From Streptomyces sp. NBC_00536 (GTDB lineage: Bacteria; Actinomycetota; Actinomycetes; Streptomycetales; Streptomycetaceae): a stretch of 64,000 nucleotides of DNA. Position 1 is the first letter of the stretch; every line of letters begins with the position of its first letter. Below, one piece after another: positions 54,901-62,172 of this stretch. The DNA lies in NCBI RefSeq assembly GCF_036346295.1, contig NZ_CP107819.1, forward strand, positions 5,766,001-5,830,000. The letters run 5' to 3'. Made by a program: the position numbers and the translations under genes. The notes below the pieces were generated by a model. It saw only the letters and a program-made list of their open reading frames with translations. It was not told where the DNA came from and did no database searches.

Positions 54901-55964
54901 CCCTGGTAGACGAGTTCGAAGGTCTTCTTCGCCTGGCTCTCGCCGCGCTGGGCGGCCAGGGCGTACAGACGGTCGTTCTCACTGAGCTTGCCGGGCTTGT
55001 CACCGGTCTCGGGGAGCGCCGCGGCGATGACGGCGCGCTGGATCGAGGCGTACTCCTTGGCGGAGGAGAAGGCGGCCAGGGCGCGCGTGCGCTTGATCAT
55101 CTCCGGGCTGGAGGTGGCCTGGGCCATGTCCTGGGAGAGCGAGAGCAGCGAGACGATCAGACCGTTGTACTCGGAGACCGTCTGCTGGGCGCTGTTCTGG
55201 TACGCCTTCTTGCGGATGTCCTCGATGCCGGCGAGCTGGCGGCCGATCTGCAGGACGTTGTTGCGGATCGACTTGAGGGTGTCGTCCTTGTCCTGGGCGC
55301 TGTCGATCTTGTCGGTGGCGCTGGCGAAGGCGGTCGCCGCGGCGTCCGTCTGGTCGCGGACGCCCTCGACCAGGCTGTTGGCCGGGGCCGGGGGAGCACC
55401 CTGGTTCGCGGCCGCGGCGGCCTTGGCGACGGACAGCGGACCGGCGGACTTGTCGCGCTCCTCCTGGAGCGCGGCGGCCAGGTTGGTGGCCTGCCGGGTC
55501 ATCGTCGTCAGCAGCTGCATGTGGTCCAGCTGCGCGATCTCGTTCATCGAGTCGTTGATGCGGAAGCCACCGAGCGTGGTGGCGGCGACGACGGGCAGGG
55601 TCAGCAGCGACACCAGTCGCGTGCTGATGCGCCAGTTCTGCAGGTGGAGCCGGGAGCCGGGCCCGCTGGGGGCCTTCGGTATCGCCTGGTCCCGCTCGGC
55701 GGACTCGTCCAGGGCGGTCTTGCCGCTCGCCTTGGCCTTGGCCTTCGTCTTCGCCTTCGGGCTCTTGCCCCGGCCCTTCGCCTTACCGGCGGGGGGCGTG
55801 TCGGGGCCACCCGTGCCACCGGCAGCCGGCCCGTGGTTCTGGGCGTGCTGGGGCGAGGAGCCACGGTCGGTCCCGCTGTGCGGGTCCTGCTCCGCAGCAG
55901 CGTCCCCACGGCCCTGGCGGGCCTGGGGAGACCCCATTCCATCCCTCTTGAAACGTCCCTGCAC
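51951..55964 (-). CDS. cvnA1: Conservon sensor histidine-kinase-like protein CvnA (conservon 1)
   Basis: About 1337-aa membrane sensor. A Lys/Ala-rich cytoplasmic N-terminus (GKSPKAKTKAKAKASGKTAL) precedes two membrane segments (~112-132 and ~433-455) around a NIT-like sensor domain, then HAMP-like and helical regions, and a HATPase_c domain with LLAELLENATSFSS and VEIHDTGIGLSPED. The disordered C-terminus (~590 aa) contains eight STGQFARP-like units at DNA 52625-53020. The tip TSGLPRRVPRANLVAGTA matches CvnA2. GTG at 55964 (MQGRFKRDGMGS) is my choice; ATG at 55937 is possible and the frame is open to 56174. Only the structured core resembles CvnA2. Confidence 0.88.
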   Translation of the reverse strand: MQGRFKRDGMGSPQARQGRGDAAAEQDPHSGTDRGSSPQHAQNHGPAAGGTGGPDTPPAGKAKGRGKSPKAKTKAKAKASGKTALDESAERDQAIPKAPSGPGSRLHLQNWRISTRLVSLLTLPVVAATTLGGFRINDSMNEIAQLDHMQLLTTMTRQATNLAAALQEERDKSAGPLSVAKAAAAANQGAPPAPANSLVEGVRDQTDAAATAFASATDKIDSAQDKDDTLKSIRNNVLQIGRQLAGIEDIRKKAYQNSAQQTVSEYNGLIVSLLSLSQDMAQATSSPEMIKRTRALAAFSSAKEYASIQRAVIAAALPETGDKPGKLSENDRLYALAAQRGESQAKKTFELVYQGKPEELLQSLGDGNSEIGTADHYARRVLTTEGQFGKEKNRSWMDWYDADDTKLAAMKVIELTLLDDMEQKARELKTQSQQDAIINGALILLVLGVSLVGAFVMARSMIRSLRRLQDTATRVAQERLPELVKQLSETDPQDVDTSVESVGVHSRDEIGQVAAAFDDVHREAVRLAAEQALLRGNVNAMFTNLSRRSQGLIQRQLSLISELESREADPDQLSSLFKLDHLATRMRRNGENLLVLAGEEPGRRWTRPVPLVDVLRAAASEVEQYERIELSSVPGTDVAGRVVNDLVHLLAELLENATSFSSPQTKVKVTGHALPDGRVLVEIHDTGIGLSPEDLAAINERLASPPTVDVSVSRRMGLFVVGRLSLRHGIRIQLRPSDSGGTTALVMLPVDVAQGGKKPAPMPGQGGPGIPGAAGQQGAVAGQGARPPVGAAPQRGQVTGGGQRAALPGRENSGQQRPQGQQGQQNQQGGRGQQQGGRGQAPQGQGAFGAGAPVAGRGAAGGPQARPGGAPNGATQSGTAAFPQSDPFGPGTTPGGPQGNHGFERPQSQAPGQPGQGQGAPVTPRVRPQLPPRGGAPRPELPGAGTAASAGLPPATSWGADPGRRGGQDVPRGHDEVQGPGSTAEFARPDFNAPMPRTGDASTTGQFARPEFPGPQDPASTGQYPVADLRGAQDPSGTGQFARPAFPAAQDPSSTGQFARPEFPGPQDPASTGQFARPDFPQSGTGQFERADIRGPQDPSATGQFARPDFAAPRTGGPGGPGVGGYGNQGAQQALPAQQAPQQYQPQQPQALPPAQQLGDGRTPLFDNLESNWFRQEGEQPPGQAPAVPQQPQQGLPTGPTPVPASPQRPQQPLPQRGQERAAEQPGQNPAPGSPTVSWRSSPNDELMRQAERVRQPAAGGITTSGLPRRVPRANLVAGTAQQQAEAQAGPQVSRAPDDVRGRLTNLRRGIQQGRQAGTTGPATGSYHIDPTYQQER
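52625..53020 (-). repeat. Tandem TGQFARP-x-F repeats within cvnA1
   Basis: Eight imperfect units of ~13-19 residues built on (S/T)TGQFARP(E/D)FPGPQDPA; two units are degenerate (TGQYPVADLRGAQDP and TGQFERADIRGPQDP). At DNA level the unit is near 48-54 bp. Typical of a slippage-prone, disordered binding tract. Confidence 0.85.
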
Positions 55965-56548
55965 TAGCTCGCAACCTCTGGACCAGGCGTCCCTCCGGGC
56001 GACCGGCGGGACGGTGTCGAGTCGTGGGGCACTGACGGCCCCATGGTGGTCGTCGGTGACCGGCGCGTCTCCCTCTCTTTGCCGCCGCGCTCGGCGCTGA
56101 GTCGCGCCGCTTGCGCGCCGGCTGATTCCCGCGGCGGTCCCGCGAATTCCAGCACAGTGCCGGATCTCCAACAAGGTGCGAGGGTTCCCTCGGAGAGTCG
56201 GTGACGGCTTGTGACAGAGGTACTACCGGATGTGGGCCCGCTTTCGGGAGAAAGCGGACTTTGGCTGTGTAATCGCTATGACTGACGGGGTGTCCCAGTC
56301 GAGATGATCAGGAGCGGAATGGCGCATTCAGTGGCGCAATGTCCGTTTCTGGAACTTGAATTGACTGACCGTAATGACCGGAATGCCCGGTCGTTGGTGA
56401 GCAAACTCACACAGCCATGGCCATTACTTCTCCGTTCCTCGGGGGATTCAGATGTTTAGCCTGGCTCTTTACAGGGATGGCACGCCCGACAACCGGCGCC
56501 CACGAGGTGCGTCCGGTCCACACACCGACCGAGGGTTCCGATACTCCG
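55965..56548. other. 584-bp intergenic region between conservon 1 and the 64-aa ORF
   Basis: Divergent control region. It contains a palindrome at 56238-56257 and an AT-richer part from 56260 to 56400. Short ORFs start here at 56417 and 56452 (the latter 65 codons with GGGGGAT before its ATG) but show no family resemblance; the frame of the 64-aa gene is also open from 56417. Confidence 0.6.
56238..56257. repeat. Palindrome in the conservon 1 control region
   Basis: CCGCTTTC-GGGA-GAAAGCGG, a perfect 8+8 inverted repeat. It lies ~275 bp upstream of the chosen cvnA1 start and could be an operator or a leader hairpin. Confidence 0.5.
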
Positions 56549-56743
56549 ATGAGTACGCAGAAGACGACGATGATGTTCCGCAACATAGCCAACCCGCGCC
56601 GCACCACCCTCGCGCACCTGAAGGACGCCGAGGAGCTGCAGACGGTTGAGACCCCGGAGCACTCGGCCGACCTGCCCACCCAGACCGCGAACCCGCGCCG
56701 CACCATCCTGATGGACGCCCCGGTGGCCCCCGCCGCGCAGTAA
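56549..56743 (+). CDS. Small 64-aa protein with duplicated NPRRT motif
   Basis: ORF from ATG 56549: begins MSTQKTTMMFRNIANPRRTT and contains ANPRRTTL and ANPRRTIL, encoded by two 20-bp copies (56591-56610 and 56690-56709, 19 of 20 identical) 33 codons apart. The segment between them is acidic (DAEELQTVETPEHSADLPT). No signal peptide or membrane segment and no family I know. No strong SD precedes 56549; in-frame starts at 56477 and 56417 are possible. It lies between conservon 1 (divergent) and the FAA-hydrolase gene. Could be a modified peptide, a small adaptor or a regulatory protein. Confidence 0.6.
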   Translation: MSTQKTTMMFRNIANPRRTTLAHLKDAEELQTVETPEHSADLPTQTANPRRTILMDAPVAPAAQ

Positions 56744-56888
56744 CCCCCGCAGCGCGCGGAAGCAGGAGCAACCCCCGCACCGCGCGGTAATCGAGCGAAG
56801 TGCCCCGGTCCGCCGCGTTAGCCTGGAGTCCGCAGACTCCGGCCCACACGGGCCGCGCAGCGGACGGACAGAGGGGCAGACGCAACAG

Positions 56889-57692
56889 GTGCGCATCGCC
56901 AGGTTCTCGATCGACGGAAATGTCGCCTTCGGCGCGGTCGAGGGCGACGCAGCCCCCGGCGCCGAGGGCGGGCTCGTCCTCGACATCATCAAGGGCATCC
57001 CGTACGGGGACTTCGAACTGTCGGGTACGAAGGTTCCGCTGGACCCCTCCTCCCGGGACCGGGTCCGGCTGCTCCCGCCCGTGCTGCCCAGCAAGATCGT
57101 GGCCATCGGCCGCAATTACGCGGAGCACGCGGCGGAGCTGGGCAACCAGGTCCCGGACGCGCCGATCACCTTCTTCAAGCCCTCCACCTCGGTGGTGGGC
57201 CCCGGTGACGAGATCGCGTACCCCTCCTTCTCCCAGGACGTCCACCACGAGGCCGAGCTGGCCGTGGTGATCGGCCGCATGTGCCGTGACGTCCCGCGCG
57301 AGCGCGTCAAGGACGTCATCCTCGGCTACACCTGCGCCAACGACCTCACCGCGCGCGACGTCCAGCAGCGCGAGAAGCAGTGGGCCCGGGCCAAGGGCTT
57401 CGACGGCGCCTGCCCCCTCGGCCCCTGGATCGAGACCGACCTCGACCCGAGCGACCTGGCCATCCAGTGCACCGTGAACGGCGAACAGCGCCAGCTCGGC
57501 CGCACCAGCGACATGGTCCGCTCCATCGAGGACCTGATCGTGCACATCACCGAGGCCATGACGCTGCTCCCGGGCGACGTCATCCTCACGGGGACCCCGG
57601 CCGGAGTCGGGCCCCTCAACGTCGGCGACGAGGTCGCCGTCACCATCGAAGGCATCGGCACTCTCACCAACAAGGTGATCAAGCGTGGTTAA
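56889..57692 (+). CDS. Fumarylacetoacetate hydrolase family protein
   Basis: 267-aa Mg2+-dependent enzyme of the FAH superfamily, which cleaves or decarboxylates 2-oxo acids of aromatic catabolism or acts as acylpyruvase. Conserved blocks: IGRNYAEHAAELGNQVPDAP, FFKPSTSVVGPGDEI, HHEAELAVVIGRMCRD (metal-binding HxExE), GYTCANDLTARDVQQREKQW, KGFDGACPLGPWI and ILTGTPAGVGPLNVGDEV. GTG at 56889 is the first start of the conserved frame (MRIARFSIDGNVAFG). The stop overlaps the gltX start by 8 nt, so the two genes are coupled. Exact substrate unknown. Confidence 0.92.
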   Translation: MRIARFSIDGNVAFGAVEGDAAPGAEGGLVLDIIKGIPYGDFELSGTKVPLDPSSRDRVRLLPPVLPSKIVAIGRNYAEHAAELGNQVPDAPITFFKPSTSVVGPGDEIAYPSFSQDVHHEAELAVVIGRMCRDVPRERVKDVILGYTCANDLTARDVQQREKQWARAKGFDGACPLGPWIETDLDPSDLAIQCTVNGEQRQLGRTSDMVRSIEDLIVHITEAMTLLPGDVILTGTPAGVGPLNVGDEVAVTIEGIGTLTNKVIKRG

Positions 57693-59160
57693 CGGACCTG
57701 TCCGCGTACGTTTCTGTCCCTCCCCGACCGGCAACCCGCACGTGGGTCTGGTCCGGACGGCCCTCTTCAACTGGGCGTTCGCCCGCCACCACGGCGGTAC
57801 GTTCGTCTTCCGCATCGAGGACACCGACGCGGCCCGTGACTCCGAGGAGTCCTACGGCCAGCTGCTCGACTCGCTGCGCTGGCTCGGCTTCACCTGGGAC
57901 GAGGGCCCCGAGGTCGGCGGCCCGCACGCCCCGTACCGCCAGTCCGAGCGCATGGACATCTACGCGGACGTGGCGAAGAAGCTGATCGACGGCGGCTACG
58001 CCTACAACTGCTACTGCTCCACGGAGGAGCTCGACGCGCGCCGCGCCGCCGCCCGCGCGGCCGGCAAGCCCTCCGGCTACGACGGCCACTGCCGCGAGCT
58101 GAGCACCGTCCAGGTCGAGGCGTACGAGGGCGAGCACCGCCCCCACATCGTCCGCTTCCGGATGCCCGACGAGCCGATCACCTTCACGGACCTCGTCCGC
58201 GGCGAGCTGACCTTCACCCCGGACAACGTGCCGGACTTCGGCATCCTGCGGGCCAACGGCGCCCCGCTGTACACGCTGGTGAACCCGGTCGACGACGCGC
58301 TGATGGAGATCACGCACGTCCTGCGCGGCGAGGACCTCCTCTCCTCGACCCCGCGCCAGATCGCCCTGTACAAGGCGCTGATCGAGCTGGGCGTCGCCAA
58401 GACCACCCCCGCCTTCGGCCACCTGCCGTACGTGATGGGCGAGGGCAACAAGAAGCTCTCCAAGCGCGACCCCGAGGCCTCGCTCAACCTGTACCGCGAG
58501 CGCGGCTTCCTGCCCGAGGGCCTGCTGAACTACCTCTCGCTCCTCGGCTGGTCCTTCTCCAAGGACCAGGACATCTTCTCGATCGAGGAGATGGTCGCGA
58601 AGTTCGACATCCCGGACGTCAACGCGAACCCGGCGCGCTTCGACCTCAAGAAGGCCGAGTCGATCAACGGCGACCACATCCGCATGCTGGACCCGAAGGC
58701 CTTCGCGGACGCCTGCGCCCCGTGGCTCACGGCCCCGCACGCCAACTGGGCGCCCGAGGACTTCGACACGGCCGCCTGGGAGCGCATCGCGCCCTACGCC
58801 CAGACCCGCGTCACGGTCCTCTCGGACATCACCGCGAACGTGGACTTCCTGTTCCTCAAGGAGCCGGTCGAGGACCAGCCCTCGTGGGACAAGGCGATGA
58901 AGGGCGAGCCCGCGGCCCTGCTGACCACCGCCCGCGCCAACCTGGAGTCGGCCGACTGGAGCGACCCGGAGTCGCTCAAGCAGGCCGTCCTGACCGCCGG
59001 CGAGGCCCACGGCCTCAAGCTCGGCAAGGCGCAGGCCCCGGTCCGCGTCGCGGTCACGGGCCGCACCGTCGGCCTCCCGCTCTTCGAATCCCTGGAGATC
59101 CTGGGCAAGGACAGGTCCCTGTCCCGCATCGACGCGGCGCTGGCGAAGCTGACCGCGTAG
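57685..59160 (+). CDS. gltX: Glutamyl-tRNA synthetase, probably non-discriminating
   Basis: 491-aa class I synthetase that charges tRNA-Glu and, in organisms without GlnRS, also mischarges tRNA-Gln for correction by GatCAB. HIGH-like motif is PSPTGNPHVGLVRTAL; KMSKS-like motif is NKKLSKRDPEAS; RIEDTDAARDSEES is the glutamate-binding block. GTG at 57685 overlaps the previous gene by 8 nt, with AAGGTG upstream. It lies 1.6 kb before a cluster of two tRNA-Gln and three tRNA-Glu genes. Non-discriminating behaviour is inferred from actinobacterial biology, not from sequence. Confidence 0.96.
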   Translation: MVNGPVRVRFCPSPTGNPHVGLVRTALFNWAFARHHGGTFVFRIEDTDAARDSEESYGQLLDSLRWLGFTWDEGPEVGGPHAPYRQSERMDIYADVAKKLIDGGYAYNCYCSTEELDARRAAARAAGKPSGYDGHCRELSTVQVEAYEGEHRPHIVRFRMPDEPITFTDLVRGELTFTPDNVPDFGILRANGAPLYTLVNPVDDALMEITHVLRGEDLLSSTPRQIALYKALIELGVAKTTPAFGHLPYVMGEGNKKLSKRDPEASLNLYRERGFLPEGLLNYLSLLGWSFSKDQDIFSIEEMVAKFDIPDVNANPARFDLKKAESINGDHIRMLDPKAFADACAPWLTAPHANWAPEDFDTAAWERIAPYAQTRVTVLSDITANVDFLFLKEPVEDQPSWDKAMKGEPAALLTTARANLESADWSDPESLKQAVLTAGEAHGLKLGKAQAPVRVAVTGRTVGLPLFESLEILGKDRSLSRIDAALAKLTA

Positions 59161-59283
59161 GAACTGCCTCGCTGTCCCCCGGGGGGCGGTGGCCGGAGTC
59201 CCCGGCCACCGCCCCCCGAGGCGTGTCAGCGGAGATCGCTAAGGTCTTCCCGTTCGCCGAAGTCCGTATGGAAGGCCCCTGCC

Positions 59284-59955
59284 GTGCCGATCGCCGCCCC
59301 CGATTTCTCCTGGTTCTTCACGCCGGGCAGCACGTTCTCCTACGAGGAGGGCCCCACCGGGACGCTCTCCGTCGTGGACGGTGGTGAGCTGTGGCTGCCC
59401 ACCGGCCGGGTGGTGGCCTGTGACCCCTTCATCGGCCTGGGAGGCGGGTACGTACCGCCGTTCACCGCCGAGGCGCCGCCGGGACGCTACCGGGTGCAGG
59501 TGGCCATGGCCGAGCTGACCGAGCCCGGAGAGCCCGCGGCCGCCGATCCGCACCTGAGGGTCGCCGCCGCCCGCCTGGTGATCACCGACACCCCCGCGGT
59601 GACCTGGGAGCTCGCGGTGAAGGACGGCCAGGACGTCGCCGCGCTCGGCGAGGACGAGTTCTACGGCTACGGCGTCGACGCGGGCGCGGGCTCCTTCTAC
59701 GACCAGGCCGCCGACGACTCCTTCCCCGACTGCGAGGGCGACGAGGGGCCGCTCTGGGACGCCTTCGCAGCCGCCGGGCACCGGGCGGGCATCCACCTGG
59801 TCGAGGGAGAGAACGGCCACGGCCTCGCCGCCTTCTCCTCCGGCTTCGGCGATGGCCGCTACCCGACCTGGGTCGGCAGGGACGCGGCGGGCGCCCTCAC
59901 CTGTTTCGTCACCGACTTCTTCGTCGTGCCCCCGCAGGAGATCACCCCGGCGTAG
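59284..59955 (+). CDS. DUF4241 family protein
   Basis: 223-aa protein of unknown biochemical function. DUF4241 features: GELWLPTGRVVACDPF, PPFTAEAPPGRYRVQVAMAE, VTWELAVKDGQDVAALGEDE, and a late GRYPTWVGRDAAGALTCFVT followed by DFFVV. GTG at 59284 with GGAAGG 8 nt upstream is used. Acidic, no signal peptide. DUF4241 proteins often sit in toxin-immunity neighbourhoods (recalled), but nothing toxin-like is nearby. Its stop is 10 nt before the HAD gene start. Confidence 0.85.
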   Translation: MPIAAPDFSWFFTPGSTFSYEEGPTGTLSVVDGGELWLPTGRVVACDPFIGLGGGYVPPFTAEAPPGRYRVQVAMAELTEPGEPAAADPHLRVAAARLVITDTPAVTWELAVKDGQDVAALGEDEFYGYGVDAGAGSFYDQAADDSFPDCEGDEGPLWDAFAAAGHRAGIHLVEGENGHGLAAFSSGFGDGRYPTWVGRDAAGALTCFVTDFFVVPPQEITPA

Positions 59956-59965
59956 GCTCGGCGCC

Positions 59966-60694
59966 ATGCCGATACGCGCCGTGCTCTGGGACATCGACGA
60001 CACCCTCTTCGACTACACCGGGGCCGACACCGCGGGGCTCGCGCGCCAGCTCGCCGAGGAGGGGCTGGAGGGGCGCTACGGGTCCCCGGGCGAGGCGCTC
60101 GCGCTGTGGCGGGAGGCCACCGAACGGCACTGGGCGCGCTTCGGCGCCGGGGAGGTCACCTTCCAGGGGCAGCGTTGGGACCGGGTACGGGACTTCCTCG
60201 GGGCGCCCGGCATGAGCGATGCCGATGCCGACTCCTGGTTCGGCCGCTACGTCCGGCACTACAAGGCCGCCTGGGCGCTGTTCCCCGATGTGCTGTCCGT
60301 ACTGGACGCCCTCGCCGACGACTACCGGCACGGGCTGCTCTCCAACTCCTCTGCCACCGCCCAGGAGCCCAAGATGCGCCACCTCGGCCTGCGCGACCGC
60401 TTCGAGGTGCTCGTGTGCGCCGAGGAGCTGGGCGTCAGCAAGCCCGAGGCGGCCGCTTTCCTCGCCGCCTGCGACGCGCTGGGGCTGGCGCCGGAGGAGG
60501 TGGCGTACGTCGGCGACCAGCCGGAGATCGACGCGCGCGGGGCGCGCGACGCCGGCCTGACGGCGGTCTGGCTCGACCGGGACGGCGGCCGCGGTCAGGG
60601 GCCTGACGGGGTGCACCGGATCACCGGTCTCGCACAGCTTCCGGACGTGCTGGCCGGGGATACCCGTTTTGGAGCACGGTCAGGCATCCGGTAA
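59966..60694 (+). CDS. HAD-superfamily phosphatase
   Basis: 242-aa haloacid dehalogenase-type hydrolase, a Mg2+-dependent phosphatase with a small helical cap. Motif I VLWDIDDTLFDYT (nucleophile Asp), motif II GLLSNSS, motif III region VSKPEAAAF (Lys) and motif IV VAYVGDQPEIDARGARDAGL. ATG at 59966 begins just before motif I; the frame is open earlier but inside the DUF4241 gene. Substrate not predictable. Possibly leaderless: TAGGCT ends 7 nt before the ATG. Confidence 0.9.
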   Translation: MPIRAVLWDIDDTLFDYTGADTAGLARQLAEEGLEGRYGSPGEALALWREATERHWARFGAGEVTFQGQRWDRVRDFLGAPGMSDADADSWFGRYVRHYKAAWALFPDVLSVLDALADDYRHGLLSNSSATAQEPKMRHLGLRDRFEVLVCAEELGVSKPEAAAFLAACDALGLAPEEVAYVGDQPEIDARGARDAGLTAVWLDRDGGRGQGPDGVHRITGLAQLPDVLAGDTRFGARSGIR

Positions 60695-60697
60695 TGT
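60669..60697 (+). promoter_or_regulatory. Candidate promoter of the tRNA cluster
   Basis: TTGGAG (60669-60674) and TAATGT (60692-60697) with an exact 17-nt spacer, 86 nt before the first tRNA-Gln; overlaps the 3' end of the HAD gene. Confidence 0.55.
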
Positions 60698-60740
60698 TCT
60701 TTCTGCGCCGCCGGTGCGGGCCGCAAGGCCGGAACGGAAG

Positions 60741-60781
60741 CGCAACAACCCAAACAAACCCCCCGCAAGGGGTTGCGTTTT
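60741..60781 (+). terminator. T-tailed hairpin just before the first tRNA
   Basis: AACCCC / GGGGTT (60757-60762 and 60769-60774), with CGCAAC (60741-60746) able to pair with GTTGCG (60772-60777), followed by TTTT. It lies between the likely promoter and the tRNA-Gln at 60784, so it either ends HAD transcripts or conditions tRNA transcription. Confidence 0.5.
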
Positions 60782-60783
60782 GG

Positions 60784-60854
60784 TGGGCTATAGTGTAATT
60801 GGCAACACGAGGGTTTCTGGTTCCCTTATTCTAGGTTCGAGTCCTGGTAGCCCA
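60784..60854 (+). tRNA. tRNA-Gln (CTG)
   Basis: 71 nt, acceptor TGGGCTA / TAGCCCA, D-arm GTGT..ACAC, anticodon loop TTCTGGT (anticodon CTG), T-loop TTCGAGT. No encoded CCA. Anticodon stem AGGGT/TCCCT. Confidence 0.95.
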
Positions 60855-60882
60855 GCGCAGTGCAGAAGTAACGCAGTGCTTT

Positions 60883-60955
60883 GCCCCCGTTGTGTAGCGG
60901 CCTAGCACGCCGCCCTCTCAAGGCGGTAGCGCCGGTTCGAATCCGGTCGGGGGTA
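60883..60955 (+). tRNA. tRNA-Glu (CTC), copy 1
   Basis: 73 nt, acceptor GCCCCCG / CGGGGGT, anticodon stem CCGCC/GGCGG with loop CTCTCAA (anticodon CTC), T-loop TTCGAAT. No encoded CCA. Confidence 0.96.
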
Positions 60956-61016
60956 CAGATCCTTCCCGCGAGATCTCCAGGGTCGCACCCGGACGTCACG
61001 ATGCAGGATCGCTAGG

Positions 61017-61089
61017 GCCCCCGTTGTGTAGCGGCCTAGCACGCCGCCCTCTCAAGGCGGTAGCGCCGGTTCGAATCCGGTCGGGGGTA
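61017..61089 (+). tRNA. tRNA-Glu (CTC), copy 2
   Basis: Identical to copy 1 over 73 nt; separated from it by 61 nt of unrelated spacer. Confidence 0.96.
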
Positions 61090-61113
61090 CTGTCTAGCTG
61101 GTCTAGACCACTA

Positions 61114-61184
61114 TGGGCTATAGTGTAATTGGCAACACGAGAGTTTCTGGTTCTCTTATTCTAGGTTCGAGTCCTGGTAGCCCA
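61114..61184 (+). tRNA. tRNA-Gln (CTG), second copy
   Basis: 71 nt, same as the first tRNA-Gln except for the anticodon stem, AGAGT/TCTCT, a compensatory G-C to A-T change. Confidence 0.95.
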
Positions 61185-61203
61185 GCGCAGTAACTGCAGG
61201 CAG

Positions 61204-61276
61204 GCCCCCGTTGTGTAGCGGCCTAGCACGCCGCCCTCTCAAGGCGGTAGCGCCGGTTCGAATCCGGTCGGGGGTA
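61204..61276 (+). tRNA. tRNA-Glu (CTC), copy 3
   Basis: Identical to copies 1 and 2 over 73 nt; last tRNA of the cluster, followed by a terminator. Confidence 0.96.
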
Positions 61277-61284
61277 CGCACAGG

Positions 61285-61320
61285 AGAGGCCCTCCGCGAT
61301 CATCGCGGAGGGCCTCTTCG
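61285..61320 (+). terminator. Terminator of the tRNA cluster
   Basis: AGAGGCCCTCCGCGAT (61285-61300) and its perfect complement 61302-61317, followed by TCG, 9 nt after the last tRNA. Confidence 0.85.
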
Positions 61321-61449
61321 TCGTTCCCGGAAGGGCACCGGAGGGGCATAAGTACGGGCCCGGAGGCGCGCGTTCGGACGTGTGCGGCGTCGTACGCGCC
61401 CCCGGGCCCGGGGGAGTGGAAAAGGGGGGAGGTCAAGGCCGGGAGGGGC

Positions 61450-62166
61450 TCAGCCGGAGCGGCGCAGGGCCTCGCTCAGCCGGGCGGCCGCGTCGATGAC
61501 GGCCTGGGCGTGCATGCGCCCCGGGTGCCGGGTCAGCCGCTCGATCGGGCCGGAGACCGATACGGAGGCCACCACCCGGTTCGAAGGGCCGCGCACCGGC
61601 GCCGAGACGGAGGCCACGCCGGGCTCCCGCTCACCGATCGACTGGGCCCAGCCGCGGCGGCGTACGCCGGACAGGGCCGTGGCCGTGAACCGCGCGCCCT
61701 GCAGCCCCCGGTGGAGCCGCTCGGGCTCCTCCCAGGCCATCAGGATCTGCGCGGCCGAACCGGCCTTCATCGGAAGCGTGGAGCCGACCGGGACGGTGTC
61801 CCGCAGACCCGACAGCCGTTCGGCCGCCGCCACGCAGATGCGCATGTCGCCTTGACGCCGGTAGAGCTGCGCGCTCTCACCCGTCACGTCACGAAGGTGC
61901 GTGAGCACCGGTCCCGCCGTGGCCAGCAGGCGGTCCTCGCCGGCCGCGGCGGCGAGCTCCGCCAGCCGCGGTCCGAGGATGAACCGGCCCTGCATGTCCC
62001 TCGCCACCATCCGGTGGTGTTCCAGTGCCACGGCAAGGCGATGTGCCGTGGGTCGTGCGAGCCCTGTCGCCGCGACCAGCCCGGCGAGGGTGGCCGGACC
62101 GGACTCCAGTGCGCTCAATACCAGAGCTGCCTTGTCGAGAACGCCGACGCCGCTAGAGTTGTCCAT
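61450..62166 (-). CDS. ndgR: IclR-family regulator NdgR
   Basis: 238-aa IclR regulator. Winged HTH GVLDKAALVLSALESGPATL followed by AGLVAATGLARPTAHRLAVA; C-terminal effector domain with VPVGSTLPMKAGSAAQILMA and RGPSNRVVASVSVSGPIERL. Divergent from leuCD and of the size known for streptomycete NdgR/AreB, which controls leucine biosynthesis, amino-acid and antibiotic metabolism (established for relatives). ATG at 62166; the frame is open upstream to 62298 but would cross leuC's promoter. No SD; the -10 GAATAT ends 7 nt before the ATG, so the mRNA is probably leaderless. A palindrome fills its promoter spacer, implying autoregulation. Confidence 0.94.
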   Translation of the reverse strand: MDNSSGVGVLDKAALVLSALESGPATLAGLVAATGLARPTAHRLAVALEHHRMVARDMQGRFILGPRLAELAAAAGEDRLLATAGPVLTHLRDVTGESAQLYRRQGDMRICVAAAERLSGLRDTVPVGSTLPMKAGSAAQILMAWEEPERLHRGLQGARFTATALSGVRRRGWAQSIGEREPGVASVSAPVRGPSNRVVASVSVSGPIERLTRHPGRMHAQAVIDAAARLSEALRRSG

Positions 62167-62172
62167 GAAACG

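Noticed and set aside
51642..55967. 1441-codon ORF opposite cvnB1 and cvnA1
   Set aside because: It is antisense to well-supported conservon genes; its Arg/Gly/Leu/Val-rich sequence has no domain and reflects codon bias.
56452..56649. 65-codon ORF with GGGGGAT before its ATG, overlapping the 64-aa gene in another frame
   Set aside because: Sequence is Arg/Pro/Asp-rich without motif; the alternative frame has a duplicated motif and a better codon pattern, though translation of this one cannot be excluded.
60883..61276. Long direct repeats suggesting a duplication or integration site
   Set aside because: The repeats are the tRNA-Glu and tRNA-Gln genes themselves; no integrase, att-like partial tRNA copy or foreign gene lies beside them.
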